A stretch of 64,000 nt of DNA from Saccharum officinarum (Eukaryota; Streptophyta; Magnoliopsida; Poales; Poaceae), in assembly GCA_020631735.1 (NCBI GenBank), contig CM036209.1:2765451-2829450 (forward strand). The letters are read 5' to 3'. Position 1 is the first letter of the stretch. Every line of letters begins with the position of its first letter. Shown here in pieces: positions 13,046 through 24,969 of this stretch. The notes beneath the pieces were generated by a model. The model was given only the letters and a program-made list of their open reading frames with translations, was not told where the DNA came from and made no database searches. The position numbers were made by a program, and so were the translations under genes.

Positions 13046-13764
13046 GGGCCCATTTGCTCGAAACTTTCTCAAATTTTTACCACAACCTCCGCATGCGATG
13101 ACAAGACACGTCGTCAAGTTTCATCATTTTCGGACTCCGTTTCGATTTTATAAAATTTAAAAACACTTTTCACAAGCGTGGCTCGGCGTGTTCCGACACC
13201 AACACAGTCGAAATTTCACGCGAGGCCCCGCACACGGTCTCATCATGCTCCAAACATCATGAATATCATTTTCTGAATCGCCGGATTCCATTATTTCATG
13301 TACCTGCAGTTCAAATCTCGAGCTGCCGGAAAAAAATCAAAGAAACAGAAAAAATCTACGAAATATAGCAAAATAAATTAAAATGATCCCAAACTTGGAA
13401 TATATCATGTACTTACTGTATCAAGGCAACACAAAAAACTGGGATCGAAAATCAAAAAAAATAAAAATTCTTTGCCGACTGCCAGGGAGGATGGCAGTTG
13501 GCAAAGCCTGCGCCTTTGCCGACTGCTGACGGAGTGGCAGTCGGCAAAGGTGACGGTGTGGATGGCATCAACCATGGCCTGCCTTTTCCGACTGCAATTC
13601 TTTGCTAACTGCCTGGCAGTCGGCAAAGCCAGGCAGTCGGCAAATCCTGCTTTGCCGACTGCAGGAAATTCCAGTTGGCAAAGGGACCTCTTTGCCGAGT
13701 GTCGAGAAAAAACAGTTGGCAAAGAAAATTACAGTCGGCAAAGAGCCAGTTTCCTGTAGTGCCA

Positions 13765-14343
13765 CCTAATCACCTAGAAAGCTTCTCCTCCAAATGTAAC
13801 AAATGTGCAACCGAGACTCTTGACTTATTGCAAGTGCTAGCTCAAGGCTATGGACTGTCCATACAAGTTCACTAAGGCTCTCAAACTTCAAATGTCTCAA
13901 ACAACTAAATTTTTTTTAACCCAAATCTCTCAAGTCCCAAAACAATCACCAAAATATTATAAGCAGACATGCAGCTATTGTAACCTACAGAAATCAGAAA
14001 AATAATCAAACAATGCAACTAGAAAATGGATAATGTACGAAAAAAAGAAACACACAGATTCAGTTCAAGGTCTTTCAATTTTATTATTTTTTATGGTATA
14101 AGTGCAATAAAGCCTTGCCCTAGTTGCTTATAAAGAACAATACAATATATATGGGGATAATAAGTCCATGTGAAATACAAGCCTTATACAATATATATGG
14201 GGATAATAAGTGTTGACATTTTATGGAATTCTTTCCATGATACAAACAATCATCAATAGCGCATAGTCACAATTATTCATAATTTATCTCTTATTGTCGT
14301 GGTACTTAATTATATAGATAGATTGTTTCCGCCTTGAGCTTCT
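13765..14343. other. Intergenic, AT-rich
   Basis: No gene or repeat is recognised. An approximate duplication of CAATATATATGGGGATAATAAG occurs at about 14139-14210. It may include the 3' untranslated region of the adjacent minus-strand O-methyltransferase remnant. Confidence 0.5.
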
Positions 14344-15533
14344 TCATGGAAAAACCTCAATGATTGAATGAAAACCAGGTATGGGCGTGATCTTGTAATC
14401 ACTGAATCCAGCTTTTGAAAATATTTTTCTCCATTCGTGCTCTTCTCGCTGAGACCCACCATATCGCATCATGGACATATCAAACAGCACTTGCGTTTCT
14501 TTGACATCTTTGTCTGATCCATAGCCGACCACAGCATTCATAATGATCACTTTTCCTCCAGCATCTCTGGTCGGAATTGCTCTCTTGCACTGTCGAAGTA
14601 TCTTGACACAGTGGTCGTCATCCCAACAATCCAAAACACTCTGAAACATACACGTGCATACATAGACATCATTATGGTATCCACCACATTAATATTAATT
14701 CCATGCATATATATAGATCACTAGCTAGCTAGTACTATCACTAATAATGAGGAGGAGGAGGAGGAGGATGAGGAGGAGAGGAGGATAGGAATGTATTTAT
14801 ATTACCCTTAGGAAAACAGCATCTGCAGGTGGAATAGACTCAAACATGTCACCGGCGATGAACTGCACCGTGCTATGAACATGATCAGTACCAGCTGGCA
14901 CCTTGATCACTTGTTCAAGGTCTAGTACACTGCAGTTGATGTGCGGAAAGGCCGCAGCGATGGCCATTGCGGCAGCGCCATGGCCCCCTCCAACATCAAC
15001 CAGCGAGGTGAGCCCGCTGAAGATACTACTGACGCCTCTGCCTCTGCAGGTATCTTTCAGCATGATGTCCATAGCGAAGCTGGTGTCCACGGCACAGCCT
15101 TCGTTCATGGCTTTGTTGTAGGCGGCGTCGTTCTTCGTGAAGCTCCATGGAGGCACACCATGTGCCATCTCGAAGAGCGTCGTGGTTTCGCCATCTCTGA
15201 ACCACTCTTCCAAGCTGAAGAAGGTGGAGACGGACGTGCTAGGGCGCGCCAAGAGGCGGAGCAGTGCCGACATGTCAAGCGAGGCGGCTGATGCCTCCTT
15301 GTTATCGGCATCGCCGACGAGGACGCTGGACACGGGGGTGAGCGTGTAGACGGTCTCACTCTCACCAGCGTCGTCGTCGTTGCCAGCTGCAGCTCGCTGC
15401 TCCCCGGCGGCACCGAAGATGCCGAAGCAGGTAAGCATGTGCATGAGCCGCCGGAGGTGCGAGCGCTTGGCGGGGTGGACACCGGTGTCGGTGACGAGGT
15501 CGGAGATGGTAGCTGCACCACCTGGCTCGATAT
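14344..15533 (-). pseudogene. Plant O-methyltransferase (ZRP4/flavonoid OMT type), N-terminally truncated
   Basis: Two exons are visible: 15533-14806 and 14640-14344, joined by a GT-AG intron. The first holds the dimerisation-domain remnant (SDLVTDTGVHPAKRSHLRRL) and the SAM-binding motif LVDVGGGHG. The second holds GGKVIIMNAVVG and ends in IIEVFP, a typical family C-terminus. These enzymes methylate hydroxyls of phenolics using S-adenosylmethionine. About 70 N-terminal residues are missing: upstream of GGAAT the frame meets a stop and matches nothing. At the active site the usual LHDW motif reads LDCW, so the catalytic histidine is absent. I infer a non-functional copy. It is about 2.5 kb downstream of the Ca2+-ATPase, on the same strand. 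Confidence 0.75.
14749..14785. repeat. GGA-type microsatellite in the OMT intron
   Basis: An imperfect (GGA)n run on the plus strand, within the intron of the O-methyltransferase remnant. It is a simple repeat with no coding meaning. Confidence 0.8.
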
Positions 15534-16937
15534 ATGTGGAGGAGATAAAACTCCAATACCAAGAAATTTAGCATGAAGAGACACTAATCCTAATGACTCG
15601 ATATACTATGGAAAACTTATTAAAACAATGGATCCCCACTCCCTTTAGCCCCTCGCGAGATGCCGGAGGAGAAGGGATTTGATGACTATAAAATGAGGTG
15701 CATGGTTCATCAGTGACTATACAACTACATGGACTGATGGACATGGTGAGCAATCAACCTGACTATATCTTCAATGATTGGTGTGTTTGCTATGTACGTG
15801 GCCAATGCAACTACAACAGAACAGTTTGCGTAAACAATTGCTACTCCTGCTCCTTGACTGACTAGACACTGGTTCCAATTTTATCGGATATATCTGAACA
15901 GTGGCGGAGCGAGGATTTTGAACTTGGGTATTCCTACAACCGAAAAAAATTCCAATGCATAGCAGCATAGGTTTCAAGTATAGTTCGTAGTATTAACTAA
16001 AGTCATAAAAACATAACAGTATTTGAATAACCAATTGTTCATATTTAAGATAGGGATGAAAGTACAAAACAATGCTTTCTTGTTGCACTGCCATTAAGCA
16101 CTGCTCCAATGCTTCTCTGCTCGGCCTCCCCCAGCCGGCAGCCGCTAGCTGGCCGCGGCCGGCCTATCACGCCACTGCGCGGCCTGTGGATCCGCCACTC
16201 CCGGACGCACCAGCCCGGCCAGCAGGCCCCGCCCCGGCCTCTGCCTGCCCTGCCTGCTGCCGCCGCTAGCCGCGTGTGGAGATGAGGAGGTCAGGAGGTG
16301 GAGCGCTGCTGCCGGCTGGCTGGCCGCTCGCCGTCGCCAGGATTCAAGAAGAGAAGGAGAAGAGCGAGAAGATTAGGGATTGGGATTGGGGAACGGTAGA
16401 CTGCACGGAGTCACGGTCGGGGGCTCGGGCGTCTCCGTGCCGAACAGAGGAGAGACAGGGCTTTCTGGGCCACTGGGCCTGTGCCCTTGCCCCTTGCAGG
16501 CTAGCCTGGGAGCTGAAAACGGTAGGAGGCCACAGGAATTGGTTGTGGACTCAGTTTGTACTCGAAAATGATCAAATTAACACCAATATACATTATATAT
16601 CTGAGTATACAAGTATATATACTTATTGTTGTGCAAAAAAGTAGGGTATTCCTAGGAATACCAATGCATCAATGTAGCTCCGTCCATGTATCTGAAGAGC
16701 CGTGTGTCTCCGGTTATTAGGTGAAACCCTAGGTTTAGCTTAGGTTGGACGTACCTGACCACGAAAGAACTCGAGCTGGCCTTACTTGTATTGGTCTAAC
16801 ATAAGACATGTTGCTCTACACTATGTCAAATTTTCTAGCTCTGGTTGCAATGTATGGACAAAAAAAAGCTAGGTAAGACAGATCACAGTTGTAGGGGTTT
16901 TCTCAGCAAGAAAGGAAGAGAAAGAAACACACGGGGG
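15534..16937. other. Intergenic, includes a possible degraded DNA transposon at about 15897-16690
   Basis: A stretch starting CAGTGGCGGAGCGAGGATTTTGA and ending near ATGTAGCTCCGTCCATG has weakly inverted ends, each joined to GGTATTCCTA-type sequence. This is the look of a decayed hAT- or MITE-like element. About 16090-16270 is GC-rich. No gene is recognised. The element call is tentative. Confidence 0.35.
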
Positions 16938-16940
16938 TTA

Positions 16941-17226
16941 GAGCATCTCTAAGACATTAGCCAAAAAGACTAGCTAAATTTACTGATTTAGCTACCCTCT
17001 AAAATAGATTTGACAAAAAAAATACTAGAGTACTCTAACAGTTGTAAAACCAAGAGGCTAGATGGTCAGCGAGTTAGGCTATCCAAAAGTAGAAAACGAA
17101 TGAGGTGGGATGGAGAGCTGCTAAATTTAAAGAGTCATTTTGCAGAGTCAGTTGGAGACGTTTTTCCTTTAACTATAGCCAAATTTATATTTAGAAAACG
17201 ATTTGGCTAATGTGTCAGAGATGCTC
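16941..17226. mobile_element. Tourist-like MITE (PIF/Harbinger type), TTA TSD
   Basis: Terminal inverted repeats GAGCATCTCT / AGAGATGCTC are flanked by TTA at 16938-16940 and 17227-17229. The inner ends are also inverted (CATTAGCCAAA / TTTGGCTAATG). At 286 bp with no coding capacity, it fits a Tourist-like MITE. Confidence 0.85.
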
Positions 17227-17408
17227 TTAGGCGAACAGCCAACTGGGGTTAGAGGACGCAGCCAGCGTGCTCAAGAACAAATGGGCCGGGCCTTCCTCTG
17301 CAAGGAAGGGAGAGAAATAAAACGGTCGTGTGGGCCTTGGGCCTTTTCGCCATTCATGGCTTGGCTCCTACGCAGGAACCGATCGCGCTGTCAGTCACAC
17401 GGTGCGGT

Positions 17409-17461
17409 GGCACGAAGGTCAACAGCATGAGCAATTGGCACGAAGGTCAACATGAGCAATT
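17409..17461. repeat. Short tandem duplication downstream of the Ca2+-ATPase
   Basis: Two adjacent units of 28 and 25 bases sharing GGCACGAAGGTCAAC and ATGAGCAATT. A second loose duplication (GGAAGGTAACAAGTGC) occurs at about 17475 and 17657. The functional meaning is unknown. Confidence 0.7.
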
Positions 17462-18026
17462 GGCCGTCAGAGACCAACAGTAGAAGGAAGGTAACAAGTG
17501 CAGCTGCAGCACTGCAAACAAACACAGCCGAACATGCCTTGTAACAGATACTAGTCTGTCCTTTTTGTTTGTCGTCCGGGAAGCGTGTGGGGAAACACGG
17601 TTTTCTAGAGACAAATATCTAGAGAGACGGAGGGTGTAGTTAATTGTAACAGTACAAGGAAGGTAACAAGTGCTGCTGCAGCTGCGAGAACAGATAGTTA
17701 ATTGTAATGTACTTCCATTAGGGAGAGGCTCCGTTCCCATGACCCATGAAAGTAGATTGCCTTGTGCTCACAGTACCACCAACTGCAAACACGAGCAGTT
17801 GCATGACAAGGCACAAGAATAATCTGTTAAAACTGAACCTAGACAGTGGTTGGTTCCGAGGTTCCTTCATGCGAAAATCACTGAACCAAGACAAGTCAGA
17901 CTTATTCCGAATAGGTCCCAAAATATAAGGTAGCCGCAGTGCTCCTGAGGTTCTCATGAATCCGCTAATGCTAGCGAACACAGTACGTCAGTTACCTTCT
18001 CCGTCGTCTGCTCTTCTCTTCTCCAG

Positions 18027-21000
18027 CTATATGTTGTCAGGACCGCTGGGAAGCGGTGCGTAGCCATTTGGACTCGCGCGAATTCCATCTGATTTAACTG
18101 GTATGCACTTCAGGATGGCACCGACGATCAAGCTGATGGATCCGAGGCCAACACTCAACAGCCACAGCTGCCAGTTAAGTGGAACGGTGCTGGCAAAGGT
18201 GCCGAGGAATTCGATGATCACCACTTGGAACGCTGCTGTCACAGCTATGATTCCAATAAAGATCCAGTTGCTGAACATACCGCGGAAAACATTGATCTTC
18301 TGCATTTCCCTGCTGTTTATTTCATTGAACACCTGATGCAACATAATAACAGACTCTCGTCAGACTGAAAGATACTATGTTCTCCTTATCAGACAATGGC
18401 TGTGTTTACTTCCTCAAAAAAAGTACTGTGCAAACAAAAGATTCCCCGTCACATCAAACTTGCGATACATGCATGGAGTACTAAATGTAGATGAAATCAA
18501 AAACTAATTGTACAGCTTGGTTGTACTTTGCGAGACGAACGTTTTGAACCTAATTAGTCAACAGTTGGACACTATTTACCAAATAAAGCCAAAACGTGCT
18601 ACAGTACTTTTTTTACACCTTTTCGCGAACTAAACACACCCAATATGGAAAATAGTTCAAACATAGAGATCTTCCCCAACCAGATAACTAGCAGCACACT
18701 GTTTGCATATATCTCTATCAGTTCAGTTATAAGTGGAAGCTCGAGCTAGAAGCAAATAGTTTGAAATGACCTTGACCTCAGCATCACCATAGGGAATAAG
18801 CATTACAACAGGATGAATCGGTAATGGTAAATGCACTAACCTGGCAGAACACAAAGGAGTTGAATATGAGTGTATTGATAACAGATTTGGAATCTGCACC
18901 CTTGAGGTTCAGAAGACGTTCCCCACCAAACATGAGAACTCCAAGTACAACCAACTGATATAAACTTTGCCCAATGATATTTCGCCACATGACTTTGGTA
19001 ATGAAACTCTCTCCACGCCCAACAGGCGGCCTCTTCATCATGTCATCGTTTGGAGGCTCTGTTGCTAGAGCTAAAGCTCCTAATGTATCCATGATCATAT
19101 TGACCCACAACAATTGCACCGCTGTGAGAGGAGCACTTCCTGCAGGACAACATTCAAAATACTGTTACTCCGATAGCAGATATCAAGAATCACTAACTAA
19201 ACAGCCATGGCATTGCAAAAAGAATATTATAGATAATAATGCCCCAACCTGTAATACATGCGGAGACAAAGTTGATTACCAAAGCAACAATATTGACAGT
19301 CAACTGAAAACTGCACAAACTTCTGAATGTTTATGTAAACCGCACGACCCCACCTTGCAACGTTTATTATAGTTGAAAAATTATCATCAAGCACTATCAC
19401 ATCAGCACTCTCCTTGGCTACCTGGAAATATGTAAGGTTATACTGTTATCTTTCAAGCCAATTCAAGGGACACACAGAATTGCTGAAGGGCAAGGCCTTG
19501 CAACTGAGGAGTTCTAAACTTCTAATGGTACCAGCCCTGTATTCAGTCAGCAAGAGATTTTTACATTTACATTAAGAATAGTAGAGGTGAATATGTTCGA
19601 TGTTAATTTTTGTGAGACCATGGAGACAAACTAATTTGGCATGACCGAAAATGAAATAGAAAAATAACTACATACTTTGTGAGGTATGTTCCCAATTAGG
19701 TATTCTTGTCAGTTATCACTTAACCAAGTCCACAAACGACTGAATTATAACATAATACCTCTGTTCCTGCTATGCCCATTGCAAGCCCAATATCTGCTTC
19801 ATGCAATGCTGGAGCGTCATTCGTACCATCACCTGTCACAGCAACCACCTCCTTGAACATACCTCGCGAGTTTGTCACAAGGGTATGCTTGTCAAGTGGT
19901 AAAGAACGAGCCATAACCTGCCAGTGTTGAAAGATACAAAATATTGAGAAAACTGATGATATGTTCATAGATCTTAGTGTACACGTAGGCTGAGGAAAGT
20001 GAAATGAACCTGAATCTTAGGTATCAGGTCCCTCATCTCCTCTGGGCTTTTGTTACGGAATTCTGGTCCTTCTATTGCTATGCCACCATCAGTCAGTATT
20101 CCACACTCTTTGGCTATAGCTTTAGCTGTATTGATATTATCACCAGTCACCATTCGTACTATGATACCAGCAGACATACAGGCCTTAACAGCATCCTTGA
20201 CTCCTGGGCGCACAGGATCCTTGATGCCAAAAATAGATATTAGAGTAAAACCTCCTGTTGGACTATCTGAATCATCACTGAAACCATCCCCTTCCTTGTA
20301 TGCCAGGCACAATGTCCTTAAAGCATCTGAAGCAAAAGAGTTGATAGTACCTAAGACGTTCTTCCTCTGAGCTTCCGATAAGGGAACACTGTTTCCATCG
20401 CCATCAATCATCATGTCACACATTTGCACAATAATTTCTGATGCACCTTTGGTGTACCAACGGTATTTGCCATTGGGTAATGAGACCAACACTGCCATCT
20501 TCTTCTTAACTGAATTGAAAGGCTCAACCTTAACCTTGGTGCAGCTCCTATCTTCAGCATCATGATGTCCTTCTAGTTTCAATCCAAATTCTAAGATTGC
20601 CCTCTCTGTTGGGGTTCCCAAAACAGTTTGCCCACCATCCTTGTCTTTGACTACCTCTGCACTAGTGTTCTCAAAAATGCCCTGCAGAAGTAGGCTCAAT
20701 GTGGCTGGAGAAATGGCAGAATTCAGATCTTCCAAACTGTTGTTACTGGTAAGTGACTTTGAAACCTCAGATATCCATATCTTGTCAACCACCATATGGT
20801 TGGTAGTCAAAGTTCCTGTTTTATCAGTGCATATAGTACCAGCAGATCCCATTGTCTCACATGCTGAAAGATGTCTTACAAGTGCTTTATCATTCATCAG
20901 CTTTTTCATTGCAAATGCAAGACTCAAAGTAACAGCTAAAGGTAGCCCTTCAGGAACAGCGACAACAATAATAGTGACTGCTGTTGCAAAGTAGTTTACT

Positions 21001-22133
21001 ATAGTCAATGCATCTGTAGAATACCACTTGGACAGACCAACTGTCAGACCTTTCTCGATAAGGAATCTAACCATCAGGACAACAAATGTTAATGTGGCAA
21101 ACAGAAGGCCAATTTTCCCGATGATGGTTGCAACTCCGTTGAGCTTAACCTGCAATGGTGTCTCATCCTCACCTCCTTCACTCAACGTGCTCATCAGCCT
21201 TCCCCATTCAGTGCGCATGCCAACAGCAGTTACCAGCATCTTAGCTGATCCATCCTGGACTTTAGTTCCTGCCAAGATGAATGGCTTATCTTGAGAAATA
21301 TAAACTGGTTCACTCTCACCTGACAAGCAGGACTCATCAATCAAAAGGGAATATCCATGAATGTACAGTCCATCAGCAGGCACTTGGTCTCCAATCGATA
21401 GGTGCACGATATCACCAAACCAACTCCAAGTCATATATTGAGATCTTCTGCCGACAGCCGTCCCTGGTTACATGGATAAATATCTTCTTCTTCTCATTGT
21501 CGAGCTCCTTGAACTGAAGCGACTGCCTGTAGTCACTGATAGCAGTAACCATCACAACCAACAGAATGCTGAGTATTATTCCCAAGCCATCATACATGCC
21601 CTTGGGCCAGCCTTCAGATGCCAGACCAACTACAGCAGATAGTAGAGCACATACCATAAGGATGATAAGAGTCATGTCCTGCAACGCATCCCAGACAAAC
21701 ATCCAGAAACTTCTTGCAGGTTTCTCTCGCATAGCGATTGACACCATAGATGGTTTGCCTAGTATCCAAGTCGCTAGCACATATGCCATGGTCAAACGAT
21801 GAACGTATTTTTGTGGATATCCCATCTACCCCACCATGCATCTTCAAAACCTTCATATCATGCTTGCTTGTGATCGACGCCAACTCATCTGGTTGATGGA
21901 AAACCCAGCCTTGATAATATCATCAGTTAGCCGGTACTCTTTATTTTTGACACCTTCACATCAGATGGTTCACAAGTTAGATCAAGTTTAGTAAAGCACC
22001 ATGAGATCATCCCCCCTCCCCCTAACAAAAGAATACAAAGCACCACAGAAAACAGCAACATGGCAAGGTATGTAGTACCATCGATGAAATTGAGTGCAGC
22101 CTGCTGCACATAGAGGGCAACCCGGATTTTTTC
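18027..22133 (-). CDS. ACA: Plasma-membrane-type Ca2+-transporting ATPase (ACA, P2B), lacking exon 1
   Basis: Pumps Ca2+ out of the cytosol by ATP hydrolysis. Exons (minus strand): 22133-22079, 21953-20010, 19917-19759, 19421-19249, 19139-18841 and 18332-18027, all with GT-AG borders. Visible motifs are SGESEP (actuator), [11 protein letters not shown] (M4 ion site), DKTGTLT (phosphorylated Asp, about 20810-20830), KGASEI (nucleotide site) and GDGTNDAP (hinge). The first readable residues are [18 protein letters not shown], normally preceded by about 60 residues forming the calmodulin-binding autoinhibitory N-terminus. That exon was not found. Small frameshifts occur at about 21890 (-1), 21727 (+1), 21425 (+4) and 19307-19310 (extra A on the plus strand). 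At least the first and last fall in base runs and may be assembly errors. An LTR element begins within 1 kb upstream. Confidence 0.93.
18397..18642. mobile_element. MITE in the last intron of the Ca2+-ATPase
   Basis: Inverted ends GGCTGTGTTTACTTC / GCGAACTAAACACACC, with AAAAAAAGTACT near one end and its inverse AGTACTTTTTTT near the other. It lies between coding exons ending at 18841 and beginning at 18332. The flanks both read CAAT, a possible duplication. It resembles common grass MITEs of the GTGTTTAGTTC type. Confidence 0.65.
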
Positions 22134-22208
22134 CTGGTGAATAAAACAAAGAGTCAGAGCTTACGTATAATAAGATATATATACTTGTGCTTTCCTTATC
22201 ACAAACAT

Positions 22209-22850
22209 AACAACAAATGAGATACAAACAAAAGCACGGTGCTTGTAGTTTAGTAACAGGCTATAGCATTTCTTCTTGTATTATTTAGAAATGAATCTGT
22301 ACCCACACTAACTGTATGCGCCAAACCTAGAGCATATACACTAATCCATAAATTAAGTCCGGTTTGACAAAACACTGGATTCTCCTAAGGAAGCAATACG
22401 AAAAGTTAGATGAGTCATTTGGCATCAATCTAACCAATAGTATAAAAATACGATTAATTAGTCCTTTCCTTGCAACAGACAAAACAGGATATGAGATACA
22501 AACAAATGCACGGTACTTGTCATTTAGCACCATTTCTTCTTTTGTTTTTTTTTTCAAAAAATGGATCAGTACCCACACTAACCTATGCACCAAACCTAGA
22601 GCATCTAAAACGCTGGATTCTCCTAAGCAATCAATAGGAAAAGTTAGGTTTGCCATTTGGCACCAAACGATCAATATTATAAGACATTACTAACGAGATA
22701 CAAACAAATACAAAGTACTTGTAGTTCAGTACTAACAAAGTATCATTTTTTCTTTAACAATTTCTACGAAACGGAATCTGTACCCACCCTATGCGCCAAA
22801 CCTAGACCGTATACGTAGCCCGTAGCAGCCAAATGACAATATAATATATG
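22209..22850. repeat. Three diverged tandem copies (about 200-270 bp) upstream of ATPase exon 2
   Basis: Each unit carries in order GAGATACAAACAAA, GTACCCACNCTA, GCNCCAAACCTAGA and, in the first two, CTGGATTCTCCTAAG. Copies begin near 22216, 22491 and 22693, and the third is shortened. They sit in the first intron or upstream region of the Ca2+-ATPase. Confidence 0.75.
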
Positions 22851-22972
22851 TGCAAGTGGGGCAGCTTGCATCGACTGGCTGGAGCAATAGGATGTGGCCA
22901 GCACGTGAGGTGGTGGTGCGTGTGTACTTGTCATTGTAGCCTATCCTACATCACTGGCAATCCGGGATGTGG

Positions 22973-23072
22973 NNNNNNNNNNNNNNNNNNNNNNNNNNNN
23001 NNNNNNNNNNNNNNNNNNNNNNNNNNNNNNNNNNNNNNNNNNNNNNNNNNNNNNNNNNNNNNNNNNNNNNNN
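22973..23072. other. Assembly gap (100 N) inside a 5' LTR
   Basis: Exactly 100 N, so the size is nominal. The sequence after it matches the 3' LTR from about 30208 on. The missing part should therefore contain the first roughly 2.5 kb of the 5' LTR plus the element's left junction. Confidence 0.9.
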
Positions 23073-24332
23073 ATAGGAATATATTATTGTTATTATTATC
23101 ATGTTACTACCACATGGAACATATTTGAATGATAATTGGAGACCGGGCGGAACGGGCTTGGATGGATTTGGACCTGGTTGGGCAACAGAGCGGGGCTCTG
23201 GTTGCATTTGTTCCGCCTGTGTCGATTAAGGACCGTTCGTTGCATTGGATTCCATAGTCAGGTCACAGATCTCCTTATCCGAGCATATACTAGCGGATGG
23301 GGGCTAGAAAGACTTGTTATTCTCTTGTCATGGGTTCCGGCTCCATCCGGACCAACTGAAGGTGGATTATATATGGGTATTAGGAGGTCTAAGCACACGC
23401 GAGAGGGCGGGGGCTTGGAGTCCCAGTATGGACGGGGACTCGTTCTCTTGACAAGGGATAATGGGTTGGTCCTGTTTGTACCTCGGTACGGGTGGGGCGT
23501 GTGTTTTTCGGGTACCCAGCTGGGCTACATTGATTCGCGAATCGCCGTCAATTTGGACGGTCCGACATGACTATAATCTGGCATCGTAGTAAGAACTGTG
23601 GAAGATGGTGAAATGGTTCTGATTGCTTACTACATGCTTGAAAGTAGCTTTGGTGCTTACATAGAATGGTGGGTTAATGAACTACCATGACTGCTAATAA
23701 AAGTTAAATATAAGGATGCACCTTTAGTAATGCTTCCTGCAGTTGCAATAACCCACAAGCCAGATAGCCTTGCATATCCTTGGAGTCTTTTCTTTCCTTC
23801 TGACGGGTAAGTCTTGCGGAGTACAATTGAGTACTCAGGGTTTGTTCTACCCTGTTGCAGGTGACAGGTGTTCTTGAAGCTGACTTTTATGTGTGGAAAC
23901 CTCCTGGTGGGCTCAGTGAGGATTTCCCTTACGTTGCGGATATAGAGTTGATTTATAACTCTCACCAAAATGTTTTACAAAGGAAAGATTTACCACTATT
24001 ATGAATTCTTGTATATAAATGTTCATCATGATAATATTTAACTCATCATCAAATGGTTTCATTTCCGCTGAACTCTGATAACATTTTATTTTCCACTGTT
24101 ATAATTAAACAATGGATTACCCTGATGTTGTACTAAAAGTGATGTAAGAAATGGTAAAGATGTTGTAAGCTTTATCTCTCATTTATGATCCTGAGGTAAA
24201 AATGTGGATTTTCGAGTTCTCCCTCGGGTGTGCTCGACGGAATCGCAGAGTTTATTGCTCTCCCTTGGGTACTTAGTGTCTAATGGAAGACAAGTACTCT
24301 TGGAGGGTATTAAATTAGGCGGTTCTGCCACA
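23073..24332 (+). repeat. 5' LTR, 3' portion
   Basis: Matches 30208-31473 base for base apart from about eleven single-base indels, and ends in TTCTGCCACA. The upstream portion is lost in the gap. It contains GACGGGTAAGTCTTGCGG, shared with the older gypsy LTR. Confidence 0.9.
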
Positions 24333-24334
24333 GG

Positions 24335-24346
24335 TGGTATCAGAGC
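24335..24346 (+). other. Primer binding site (initiator tRNA-Met)
   Basis: TGGTATCAGAGC lies two bases after the LTR end. This is the standard complement to the 3' end of plant initiator methionine tRNA, which primes minus-strand synthesis. Confidence 0.9.
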
Positions 24347-24969
24347 ATAAATGAGGAAATAAAGCTTCAAAACTCCTTTTCTAAATTAAAATTTGACAAC
24401 ACATTTTTGCAAAAAGTTAGGGCGTTTGCATACGAAGTTATATAAGTAGCCCTATTACTATAGTTAAGTCTTCGAATAAGTTTAAGTAGGCTTTCGTCCG
24501 GTAAACTAACTGGTGTGTAGCGTGCGGAGTAGACGCGCTATTTTGCTATAGTCATCGTGCGAGTCCTACTTGCAGGTGCCCTGTTTCTAGGTACACGCGT
24601 CCCTGTCCCGGAGTTACTGTTGTACGGTGGCTTCGTGTTTCGCGTTCGCTCGTGATTCATGACTGTCGGGGCTTACGTTTTCGGCACTCCTTCTGCGCCC
24701 TTGTCGGACCTCTGCCCTGCAACCGTGCTAGTCTTTATGGCCTCGGACACCGCCACCTCGTGTGCGTAAAAATCCTGTTGTTGTACTTTTACTGGTTCCC
24801 ACGCATGGCTCGAGGGTGGTCTGCGCCAGGACCACTGGCCGCTCTGCCTTTTTAAGGGGGCCAAGCCCAGCCACTTTGTGTCACCACTCAGTGCATTCCA
24901 GCTCGCTTAGCCCTTTTCTCTTGAGCAAGCTTCTCCTCAAGCCTTCCTTGCAACCACCACCCACCTAGG

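Larger units (their letters stand above)
10003..13761. mobile_element. CACTA (En/Spm) DNA transposon with 3-bp TSD
   Basis: The element begins CACTACAGCAAA and ends in TTTCCTGTAGTG. It is flanked by CCA at 10000-10002 and 13762-13764, the expected 3-bp target duplication. Both ends are packed with direct and inverted subterminal repeats of TTTGCCGACTG (about 10022-10500 and 13470-13745), the usual transposase-binding architecture of CACTA elements. Length is 3759 bp. It holds a Transposase_24-like gene on the minus strand. No main TNPD-type transposase is seen, so it is probably non-autonomous. The subterminal repeats create misleading open frames. Confidence 0.93.

Noticed and set aside
19974..21883. 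Separate short genes over the Ca2+-ATPase region
   Set aside because: The pieces are consecutive parts of one pump interrupted by introns and a few probable indel errors.
22848..23207. Open frames running through the N gap
   Set aside because: They are bridged by N and have no evidence.
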